The notes beneath the pieces are model-generated. The model was given only the letters and a program-made list of their open reading frames with translations, made no database searches and was not told the DNA's origin. Below, in pieces: positions 1-6,187 of a stretch of DNA of 9,516 bases. Made by a program: the position numbers and the translations under genes. Source of the stretch: Pseudomonadota bacterium (GTDB lineage Bacteria > Pseudomonadota > Alphaproteobacteria > Acetobacterales > Acetobacteraceae); the NCBI GenBank assembly GCA_021841985.1, contig JAKCCP010000157.1:1-9516 (forward strand). The letters run 5' to 3'. Every line of letters begins with the position of its first letter. Within the stretch, counting starts at the first letter, position 1.

Positions 1-1
1 C

Positions 2-763
2 CCTGAAGAACCCCTCGCCTTGCCGGTGCCACCGGTGCCGCCGCGTATCGCCACCGGCAAGGATTACGAGGATTGTCTGGCGATGCTGACCGCCGACCCG
101 GCGGGCGCGCATGGCTTCGCCGAGGCCTGGGAGGCGACTGGCGGTGGGGTGGGGGCGACGCACTGCCTCGGTTTGTCCGAAATCGCTCTCGGCAATGCCG
201 AGACCGGGGCGGAAATGCTTGAACAACTGGGCGCGGCAAGCTCCCCCCCCGCGGTGGGAGCAGCGCGGATCGCCATTCCCGGCGCCGCGCGCGCCATCAT
301 CCTGGGCCAGGCCGTGCAAGCCTGGCTGATGGCAGGCGATGCCGCCCGCGCCTTCGGCGATGCGACGCTGGCCCTCATGCTGGCCCCCGACGATCCCGAT
401 CTGTTGATCGACCGCTCGATCGCCGCGGCCACCCTGGAGCGCTATCAGGACGCTGTCGCCGATCTCGATCACGCGCTCGCCCTCGATCCGCGCCGCGTCG
501 ACGCGCTGGTCTATCGCGCCGCCGCGTGGCGCGAGCTTGGCGAGCTGGCGCGGGCGGAAGAGAATATCGAAGAGGCCCTGGCGCTCGATCCCGACAATGC
601 CGATGCCCTGCTGGAGCGCGGCATTCTTCGCCAGCGCTACGGCGATCTCTCGGGGGCGCGGGCGGATTGGCAGCGCGCCGAGGCACTGGCGCCCAATACG
701 CCGACCAGCGATCTCGCCGAGCAGAACATCGCGTTGTTGGACGCCGGGCCGGAACAGCCATAA
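2..763 (+). CDS. Tetratricopeptide-repeat protein, 5' end outside window
   Basis: The frame is open to the left edge, so the true start and any signal peptide lie outside the window; a TTG at 20 is the first possible start inside it but has no ribosome binding site. About 253 residues are visible. The first visible residues are proline-rich. From roughly codon 105 onward the protein is made of successive 34-residue helical repeats with TPR spacing, including A-L-A-L-D-P and L-E-R-G-I-L-R elements. I count at least three and probably four repeats up to about base 715. TPR arrays bind other proteins, so this is most likely a scaffold or assembly factor; no enzymatic motif is visible. The stop is 43 bases before the next gene, so co-transcription with it is possible. 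An eight-base C run at 243-250 lies in the coding frame. The repeat fold is clear; the partner and specific role are unknown. Confidence 0.85.
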   Translation, partial: PEEPLALPVPPVPPRIATGKDYEDCLAMLTADPAGAHGFAEAWEATGGGVGATHCLGLSEIALGNAETGAEMLEQLGAASSPPAVGAARIAIPGAARAIILGQAVQAWLMAGDAARAFGDATLALMLAPDDPDLLIDRSIAAATLERYQDAVADLDHALALDPRRVDALVYRAAAWRELGELARAEENIEEALALDPDNADALLERGILRQRYGDLSGARADWQRAEALAPNTPTSDLAEQNIALLDAGPEQP

Positions 764-791
764 ACCAGCTGGCATACGCCGGATCACTCTC

Positions 792-798
792 AGAGGAG
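792..798 (+). promoter_or_regulatory. Ribosome binding site of the FAH-family gene
   Basis: AGAGGAG, 8 bases before ATG 807. It fixes the start of this gene although the frame is open far upstream. Confidence 0.8.
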
Positions 799-806
799 AA
801 AAAACG

Positions 807-1652
807 ATGAAATTACTGCGTGTGGGCCCAAAGGGGGCCGAAAAACCAGCGCTACTCGATGGCGCGGGGCAGTTGCGCGATCTCTCGGGCGTGGTTCCCG
901 AGATCGCCGGCGATGTGCTGTCCGATTCCGGCCTCGCGCGGCTCAAGGCGCTCGATCCGGCGCGCCTGCCGCCGCTTAGCGGCCACCCCCGGCTCGGCCC
1001 GCCGGTCGCGTTGCCGCTCAATTTCGTCTGCATCGGCCTCAACTACGCCGACCACGCCGCCGAGACCGGCTCGCCCATCCCCAAGGAGCCGATCGTCTTC
1101 CTCAAGTCGCTCGGCGCCTTTCAGGGGCCGAACGATGACGTGAAGATCCCCCGCGGCTCGAAAAAGACCGATTGGGAGGTCGAGCTTGGCGTGGTGATCG
1201 GCCGCACCGCGCGCTATGTCCCCGAGAACGAGGCGTTCGATTTCGTCGCCGGCTATTGCGTGGTCAATGACGTGAGCGAGCGGGAATACCAGCTCGAACG
1301 CGGCGGCACCTGGGACAAGGGCAAGGGCTGCGACACATTCGGCCCCGTCGGACCCTGGCTGGTGACGCGCGATGAAGTGCCCGATCCGCAGAACCTCACG
1401 CTCTGGCTCGATGTCGATGGCAAGCGCATGCAGCACGGCAGCACCCGGACGATGATTTTCGGGGTCGCCAAGCTGGTGAGCTATGTCAGCCACTTCATCA
1501 CGCTCCATCCCGGCGACATTATCTCGACCGGCACGCCCCCCGGCGTCGGCGCCGGCATCAAGCCCGAGCCCATTTTCCTCAAGCCTGGCCAGACCATGCG
1601 GCTCGGCATCGAGGGCCTGGGCGAGCAGCAGCAGAAGGTGCTCGCCGGCTAA
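807..1652 (+). CDS. Fumarylacetoacetate hydrolase-family protein
   Basis: A 281-residue enzyme of the FAH superfamily, whose members are metal-dependent hydrolases, isomerases or decarboxylases of 2-oxo or 2-hydroxy-dienoate acids, often in aromatic or ureide catabolism. The N-terminal 60 residues are the variable lid typical of the roughly 280-residue subgroup. The catalytic domain follows: CIGLNYADHA at 75-84, FLKS at 98-101, the metal-binding acids E124 and E126 in DWEVELG, D155 in VVNDVSERE, and GTPPGVG at 242-248. All three expected acidic metal ligands are present, so it should be active. ATG 807 is chosen because AGAGGAG at 792-798 lies 8 bases upstream; the frame stays open further 5' but only over the TPR gene. 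Relatives are annotated as ureidoglycolate lyase or 2-hydroxyhepta-2,4-diene-1,7-dioate isomerase; the sequence alone does not settle the substrate. No other catabolic gene is adjacent, so it looks like a stand-alone housekeeping member. Confidence 0.93.
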   Translation: MKLLRVGPKGAEKPALLDGAGQLRDLSGVVPEIAGDVLSDSGLARLKALDPARLPPLSGHPRLGPPVALPLNFVCIGLNYADHAAETGSPIPKEPIVFLKSLGAFQGPNDDVKIPRGSKKTDWEVELGVVIGRTARYVPENEAFDFVAGYCVVNDVSEREYQLERGGTWDKGKGCDTFGPVGPWLVTRDEVPDPQNLTLWLDVDGKRMQHGSTRTMIFGVAKLVSYVSHFITLHPGDIISTGTPPGVGAGIKPEPIFLKPGQTMRLGIEGLGEQQQKVLAG

Positions 1653-1664
1653 ACGCGGAATAGG

Positions 1665-1710
1665 CCCCGGCCAGCGGAGGCCGGGGTCTGGGGGACGGCG
1701 CGCCCCCCAG
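1665..1710 (+). terminator. Tandem hairpin terminator after the FAH-family gene
   Basis: Two adjacent perfect inverted repeats follow the stop by 12 bases. The first pairs 1665-1672 with 1679-1686 (8 bp, all G-C, 6-base loop). The second pairs 1688-1694 with 1704-1710 (7 bp, 9-base loop) and is followed by TCTT. The T tract is weak, as is common in GC-rich genomes, so intrinsic termination is inferred from stem strength and position. The genes converge here, so it could also stop minus-strand transcripts leaving rppH. Confidence 0.6.
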
Positions 1711-1726
1711 TCTTCACGTAAGTGTT

Positions 1727-1795
1727 GCTGAGTGGTTTGCGCCTCCATGTACCACACAGCGGATGTGTTGCGGTGGCTTCGAAAGGCCTCCGCAA
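1727..1795. other. Two further inverted repeats in the convergent intergenic gap
   Basis: The first pairs GCTG 1727-1730 plus GTGGT 1732-1736 with ACCAC 1751-1755 plus CAGC 1757-1760, with one A/A mismatch and a 14-base loop. The second pairs TTGCGG 1768-1773 plus GGC 1775-1777 with GCC 1786-1788 plus CCGCAA 1790-1795, with one T/T mismatch and an 8-base loop. The second lies directly after the rppH stop codon on the minus strand and may help end or protect that transcript. No reading frame of note occupies this gap. Confidence 0.45.
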
Positions 1796-1797
1796 TT

Positions 1798-2289
1798 CTA
1801 GTCCAGTGGCTGCGCGTGGCGGGCGAAGGCGGTGGCGAGGCGGCTGTAGATCGCGCGCTTGAACGGCACCGCGAGCGCCGGCAACTCGGCGAGCGCGGCC
1901 CAGCGCCAGGCATCGAACTCGGGGGGCGGATGGGCGTCGAGGCGGATATCGTGATCCTCGCCCAAAAAACGGAGCGCGAACCAGCGCTGCTTTTGCCCGC
2001 GATAGCGCCCGCCGAGCGCCTGGCCGATCAGTTCCGGCGGTAGATCATAGGTCAGCCATTCGGGATATTCGTCGATGATCTCGGCCCGCGCGGTGCCGAT
2101 CTCCTCGGCCAACTCGCGCAGCACCGCCTGTTGCGGCGTCTCGCCGGCATCGATGCCGCCTTGCGGCATCTGCCAGGCCCGCGCGAGATGCACGCCCGCC
2201 CCGGCCCGCCGACGCCCGATGAAAACTTCTCCGCGACGGCTGAACAGCACAGCGCCTGCGTTCGGACGATAGGGCAGGGCGGCGTTCAT
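1798..2289 (-). CDS. rppH: RNA pyrophosphohydrolase (Nudix hydrolase)
   Basis: A 163-residue Nudix enzyme that removes pyrophosphate from the triphosphate 5' end of RNA in the cytoplasm, which primes transcripts for RNase E-type decay. The Nudix box is complete: G44, E50, R58-E59-L60, E62-E63, G65, with E59, E62 and E63 as expected metal ligands. It is preceded by WQMPQGGID (39-47), the RppH/diadenosine-polyphosphate hydrolase signature. YRPNAGAV near the N terminus and the C-terminal FDAWRWA and FKRAIY elements also match RppH, and the length is typical. It is the last gene of the minus-strand operon: its ATG overlaps the upstream stop as ATGA (2289-2286), which implies translational coupling. 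No C-terminal regulatory extension is seen. Diadenosine tetraphosphate hydrolase activity is the main alternative or additional function. Confidence 0.95.
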   Translation of the reverse strand: MNAALPYRPNAGAVLFSRRGEVFIGRRRAGAGVHLARAWQMPQGGIDAGETPQQAVLRELAEEIGTARAEIIDEYPEWLTYDLPPELIGQALGGRYRGQKQRWFALRFLGEDHDIRLDAHPPPEFDAWRWAALAELPALAVPFKRAIYSRLATAFARHAQPLD

Positions 2290-3362
2290 TGACTTCCCAT
2301 CGCGGGGCTTCCCGGCGCGGCCACCAGGGCGCTCGCCGGCACCAGCGCCAGGCCCTGTTCGGTGAGCGAACCGGCCCAGATGGCGATGCGCGAGACCGTC
2401 ACCGGACGCGGCAGATCGGCCAGCCCGAGTGCTGTGCCATGTTCGAGCGCGCGCCGCGAAAGCGCTTCCAGCGCCGCGGCGATCGCGGCCTCGCCGGGAG
2501 GGGCGTCAACCACCAGATCGACGGCGCGGCCAGGCACGAATTCGGGCGGTGCCGCGCCGGGGCGCGGGTCGATATAGAAGAGGCCGCGCGCCGCGAGGTC
2601 GTGTTGCAGGCCCTCGAACAGCATTTTCTCGCCAGCGAAGCGCTCGCCATGCAGGCCATCGAGCGCCCCTGTTGCTCCGGCATAGCCCGTGAGGCGCGAG
2701 AGTGCCCATTCCAGCCGCCGCGCGTTGTCCGCCGGAGCCGCGCCGGTGAGCAGCGTCTCCGGTCCCTCGTCGTTGAGCGGGTAGCCTTGCGGTTCGAGCG
2801 GCAGCGAGATCAGGATTTCATGCCCATGCGCCCGCGCCGCTTGCGCCAGCCCCACTGGGTTCTGCGCATAGGGCGAGAAGGCGAGCGTCACCGCGGCGGG
2901 AAGCTGCTCGATCGCCGCCGTGCTGTCGGCCGCCGAGAGGCCGATGCCGCCGAGCACAAGACCGACGCGCGGGCGTTTTTCGCCGCGACCGGCGGCGCCG
3001 GCATAGACCTGCATGGGCTTGCGGCCATCCGGGCCGATGCGCGGCAAATCCTGGCCGGGGAAATCCTGAGCCGCCTCGAGCAGCGCCGGATCGGCGGCGG
3101 GCGGCACGCCTGGCGCTGGCATCACCGGCGTGGCTGCGGGAGCCGCGCGGGAAGACGGTACGGCCGCCATCTCGGTCGCTGGCGGCGCGGCGCCCGCGTG
3201 GATCGCCTCGTGCCGGGGCGGCGCGCCGAGCAGGGCGAGGACCACAACGAGAGCGGCGACCCCCCCCAGCACCACGGCCCAGAACAGCGCGAGGGCGCGT
3301 GCCGGGGCCGACAGGCGCGCCCACCACGCGTGACGCGCGCTGCTCGCTTCCCCCTCCGCCAC
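2286..3362 (-). CDS. Divergent polysaccharide deacetylase family protein (YibQ-like)
   Basis: A 358-residue protein with an N-terminal cytoplasmic stretch, one membrane anchor at about 22-46, an Ala/Pro-rich linker to about 125 and a periplasmic domain of the divergent polysaccharide deacetylase family (about 131-348). Family landmarks are RVGLVLGGIGLS (132-143), TLAFSPYAQN (159-168), GHEILISLPLEP (180-191), the Tyr-Pro and Gly-Pro-Glu-Thr-Leu-Leu run at 194-205, the GYAGA loop (227-231), GLFYID (260-265) and LALVPASAL (338-346). The usual Asp-Asp after the first strand is Gly-Gly here (138-139), so deacetylase activity is doubtful. The family's biochemical role is not established, but it sits next to envC across proteobacteria, which points to envelope or septum work. 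The start is GTG at 3362, 20 bases after the ctpA stop, with no good ribosome binding site, so the exact N terminus is uncertain. It overlaps rppH by 4 bases. Confidence 0.9.
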   Translation of the reverse strand: MAEGEASSARHAWWARLSAPARALALFWAVVLGGVAALVVVLALLGAPPRHEAIHAGAAPPATEMAAVPSSRAAPAATPVMPAPGVPPAADPALLEAAQDFPGQDLPRIGPDGRKPMQVYAGAAGRGEKRPRVGLVLGGIGLSAADSTAAIEQLPAAVTLAFSPYAQNPVGLAQAARAHGHEILISLPLEPQGYPLNDEGPETLLTGAAPADNARRLEWALSRLTGYAGATGALDGLHGERFAGEKMLFEGLQHDLAARGLFYIDPRPGAAPPEFVPGRAVDLVVDAPPGEAAIAAALEALSRRALEHGTALGLADLPRPVTVSRIAIWAGSLTEQGLALVPASALVAAPGSPAMGSQ

Positions 3363-3382
3363 GGCGGAACGCCTGAGCGGCC

Positions 3383-4798
3383 TTAGTTCGCCGAGGCGCG
3401 TTTCATCGCCGCCAGGGCGTTCACCAGTTTCAGAGCTTGTTGCAACTGGAAGTCCGTCGCTGGCTTGGCTGGGTCGAAGGTCGGCCAGTCAGCCGGCGGG
3501 CGCTGCGGCAAGTCCTTGGCGAGCGGCGGCAGATCGTTGCGCGGAGGCGGCGCCGGCTGGCTCGCCCCGCTATTGGTGCCGCCGCTATTGGTGATGATGT
3601 GGTTGAGATCGGCCTCGCGCTCGGGCAGCATCGCGCCAGCGGCCTCGCGGCTTTCATGCACCTCGACATCGGGGACGATGCCGAGGCCCTGGATGGAACG
3701 GCCCGAGGGCGTGTAGTAGCGCGCCGTGGTGAGGCGGATGGCCCCGTTATTGCCAGGCAACGGGATCACCGTCTGCACCGAGCCCTTGCCGAAGCTGCGC
3801 GTCCCCAGCAGCACCGCGCGGCGGTCGTCTTGCAAGGCGCCGGAGACGATTTCGCTCGCCGAGGCCGAGCCGCTGTTGATCAGCACCACCAGCGGCGCGC
3901 CATCGGTGAGGTCGCCGCCCGCCTTGGCGTCCCAGCGCTGGCTGTCGTCGGGGTGGCGGGCGCGCGTCGAGACGATCTCGCCGTGGTTGAGGAAATCGTT
4001 CGACACCGCGACCGCCTGGTCGAGCAGGCCGCCCGGATTGTTGCGCAGATCGAAGACATAGCCCTTGATATGGCCGCCGGCTTGGCTCTGCAGCTTGGCG
4101 ATCGCTTGGCGGATGCCCGCGTCGCTTTGTTCGGTGAATTGCGAGAGGCGGATATAGCCGATATCGCCCTCGAGCGAGGAGCGCACCACCTGGATGTGGA
4201 TGATCTCGCGCTTCATGCTGACCTCGATCGGCTTTTCGACGCCTTCCCGCTTGATGGTCAGGGTGATTTTGCTGTCGGGCGGCCCACGCATGTGATCGAC
4301 GGCGTCGTTCAGGGTCAGGCCCTGGACGCTCTTGCCATCGAGGGCGAGGATCAGATCCCCCGCCTTGATCCCGGCGCGCGCCGCCGGCGTGTCATCGATC
4401 GGGCTGATCACCTTGATGAAGCCGTTATCCTGCGTCACCTCGAGGCCGAGGCCACCGAACTCGCCGCGGGTCTGCACCTGCATATCCTGGAACGCCTTGG
4501 CGTTCATGTAGCTGCTATGCGGATCAAGCCCGGTGAGCATGCCGTTGATCGAGTTCTCGATCAGCTCGCGATCCGGCACGGGCTCGACATAATCGGCGCG
4601 GACGCGCTCGAAAACGTCGCCGAACAGGCTGAGCAGACGATAGGTATCGGCGCTGTCGGTGGTCGCCTCGGCGAAGGCCGGGGCAATGCCGAGAGAGGCG
4701 CCAAAATGGCGCGCCAGCCGTCCGGCCTCTGGCGCGCACGTGATGCCGGCCAGAAAGGTCGCGCCCAGCAGCAAACCGGTACGTAGCTTCATCCTCAT
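3383..4798 (-). CDS. ctpA: Periplasmic C-terminal processing protease, S41 family
   Basis: A 471-residue S41A protease. The N terminus is a Sec signal peptide (KLR n-region, hydrophobic 8-20) with a likely cleavage site after AFA at 41-43. Next come a helical segment with GLDPHSSYM (90-98), a PDZ domain at about 107-193 that recognises substrate C termini, and the protease core (about 205-385). The catalytic dyad is visible: S313 in GSASASE and K338 in FGKGSVQ, with Q342 and D324 at the spacing known from E. coli Prc and Bacillus CtpB. YYTPSGRSIQG (361-371) and the Pro-rich tail end the protein. Such proteases trim or degrade periplasmic envelope proteins, including peptidoglycan hydrolases. 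Two starts compete: ATG 4798 is only 3 bases from the GAGAGG at 4802-4807, while ATG 4792 is 9 bases away and better spaced (469 residues). It lies 115 bases after the envC-like gene and 20 bases before the deacetylase-family gene. Confidence 0.95.
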   Translation of the reverse strand: MRMKLRTGLLLGATFLAGITCAPEAGRLARHFGASLGIAPAFAEATTDSADTYRLLSLFGDVFERVRADYVEPVPDRELIENSINGMLTGLDPHSSYMNAKAFQDMQVQTRGEFGGLGLEVTQDNGFIKVISPIDDTPAARAGIKAGDLILALDGKSVQGLTLNDAVDHMRGPPDSKITLTIKREGVEKPIEVSMKREIIHIQVVRSSLEGDIGYIRLSQFTEQSDAGIRQAIAKLQSQAGGHIKGYVFDLRNNPGGLLDQAVAVSNDFLNHGEIVSTRARHPDDSQRWDAKAGGDLTDGAPLVVLINSGSASASEIVSGALQDDRRAVLLGTRSFGKGSVQTVIPLPGNNGAIRLTTARYYTPSGRSIQGLGIVPDVEVHESREAAGAMLPEREADLNHIITNSGGTNSGASQPAPPPRNDLPPLAKDLPQRPPADWPTFDPAKPATDFQLQQALKLVNALAAMKRASAN

Positions 4799-4913
4799 GA
4801 TCCTCTCGCGCCCTGGCGCTTCATCCCGTTATGGCGATACCCCGATATGGCGCGTGTACCGGCTTTTCGCCAGTCAATCCCAGACGAGGGCCGCCCGACA
4901 TAAAACTGCCCAA
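4799..4913 (-). other. Intergenic gap before ctpA
   Basis: This is the only gap above 25 bases inside the minus-strand operon. It holds the ctpA ribosome binding site GAGAGG at 4802-4807. It is noticeably AT-richer than its surroundings near 4900-4916. A TTGACT hexamer on the minus strand (4877-4872) has no fitting -10 partner at 16-18 bases, so I cannot name a promoter, although an internal start for ctpA would be plausible. No reading frame or strong hairpin was seen. Confidence 0.4.
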
Positions 4914-6149
4914 TTATCCCTTGGCCTGCAACCACGGCAAGGGATCGATCGCTTGGCCATGATGGCGAAGCTCAACATACAATAGCGGCGCTTTTTCGTC
5001 ATCGCGAGATGCCCAGGCGGCCATCGCGCCCACCGGATCGCCGGCGCGCACCCGTTCGCCGACCGCGCTCGCGAGCCGCGCCAGGCCAGCCAGGACAAAA
5101 TCATAGCCACCACCGCAATCGACGATAACCACGACGCCATAGCTGCGGAACGGCCCCGCGAACGCCACCTTGCCCTGGCAGGGCGAGAGTACGCGGGCCT
5201 CGGGGGGAGCGCGAAACGTGATGCCCTCCGCTGGCCCGGCCTCACCTGGTGCGCCGAAATGGCCGATGACGGCGCCGGAAACGGGGGCGATCAAGCGGCC
5301 TTGCGCCGCGCCGAGGCCGGGCCCGGCGGGGTGGGCGAGAAGCGCCTCCCGCTGGCGCGCTTGGCTGAGGGCTGCGCCGGCGTGGTGCTCGGCGAGGGCA
5401 CGCGTCTTGGCGCGCGCCTCGGCCTCGGCGCGGGCGCGATCGGCGGCGAGCCGGGCGAGCGCGGCGCGCAGATCGGCGGCGTGCGCGGCATCGTCGGCGG
5501 CTGCTCGCTCCGCCTCCAGCGCCACGCCTTCATCCGCTTGCGCGCTCTGGCGCATGGTCGCGATCTGTTGATCGAGCGCGGCGGCAAGACTGCGCTGGGT
5601 GGTGATGTCAGCATCGAGCTGGCGCGCCGCCTCAACGGATTCGGCCGCGATGGCGGCGAGGGCGGCGCGATCAGCCTGCAACTGCGCCGCCGTGGCGGCG
5701 ATTTCGCGGGCGAGACTGTGCAGCACCGCAACTCCGCGCACCGCCTCGTCCGGTGGGGCCGGGACGGCAAGCAGGGTCTCGGCCGGATAGAGCGAAAGCC
5801 GCACGGCGATCGGCAGCAGGCGCTCCAGCTGTGCCGTCTCGGCGTCACGCCGGGCTTCAAGCGCGCTCTGGCGGGCACGGATCTGGGCGCGGCGCTCGAT
5901 CGCCGCGGCACTCGCCTCCTCGGCGGCGCGCAGGCGTGTGCGCGCCGCTTCCTCGGCGGCGCCGAGATGCAGCGCCGCGGCACTCGCGGCCGCGGCGCGG
6001 GCCTTGGCCGCGCGCGCCGCTTCACGGTGGCTCTGCTGGTCCTGCTCGCTTTGGCGGAGCGCGCGGGCGGCATCGCTCTCCCCGGTGGAGGCTGCCGGGG
6101 TCTGGGCGGCGACCGTGAGGAACGCGCCGGCGGCGAGCCAGCCGGCCAC
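4914..6149 (-). CDS. EnvC-like coiled-coil protein with degenerate LytM (M23) domain
   Basis: From GTG 6149 the product has 411 residues. A hydrophobic signal segment (3-15) precedes a long Ala/Glu/Arg-rich coiled coil (about 24-265) and a LytM/M23-type domain (about 284-407), including GRLIAPVSG (284-292), GKVAFAGPFRSYG (326-338) and the terminal GQAIDPLPWL (398-407). The zinc site is missing: the HxGxD position reads EGITF (308-312) and the final HxH position reads LYVEL (390-394). E. coli EnvC is similarly inactive as a hydrolase and instead activates the amidases AmiA and AmiB at the septum, so an amidase-activator role in the periplasm is inferred. Two cysteines (C324, C345) sit in the domain and could form a disulfide. 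The start is uncertain. The frame continues upstream through a basic stretch (N-R-K-L-G-R) to CTG at 6191, overlapping the gpmI stop, and this would complete a normal signal peptide (425 residues). The neighbours gpmI and ctpA are the classic context. Confidence 0.88.
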   Translation of the reverse strand: MAGWLAAGAFLTVAAQTPAASTGESDAARALRQSEQDQQSHREAARAAKARAAAASAAALHLGAAEEAARTRLRAAEEASAAAIERRAQIRARQSALEARRDAETAQLERLLPIAVRLSLYPAETLLAVPAPPDEAVRGVAVLHSLAREIAATAAQLQADRAALAAIAAESVEAARQLDADITTQRSLAAALDQQIATMRQSAQADEGVALEAERAAADDAAHAADLRAALARLAADRARAEAEARAKTRALAEHHAGAALSQARQREALLAHPAGPGLGAAQGRLIAPVSGAVIGHFGAPGEAGPAEGITFRAPPEARVLSPCQGKVAFAGPFRSYGVVVIVDCGGGYDFVLAGLARLASAVGERVRAGDPVGAMAAWASRDDEKAPLLYVELRHHGQAIDPLPWLQAKG

Positions 6150-6187
6150 CCAGACGCCGCCCGCGCCGCTCCGCCCGAGCTTGCGGT

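Noticed and set aside
852..1913. A 353-codon minus-strand frame across the FAH gene and rppH end
   Set aside because: It crosses the terminator hairpins and antisenses a gene with full catalytic motifs; no ribosome binding site or domain.
2289..3386. A 365-codon open frame on the plus strand opposite the deacetylase-family gene
   Set aside because: Arg-rich product with no recognisable domain; the minus strand has family motifs and operon overlap.
3437..4786. A 449-codon open frame on the plus strand opposite ctpA
   Set aside because: It is the antisense shadow of a real gene in GC-rich DNA. Its product is Arg/Ala/Asp-rich without motifs, while the minus frame has the complete protease signature.
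4844..4877. TTGACT as a -35 for an internal ctpA promoter
   Set aside because: The 16-18 base position holds CG-rich sequence, and the first -10-like AT stretch is about 22 bases away, so no promoter is called.
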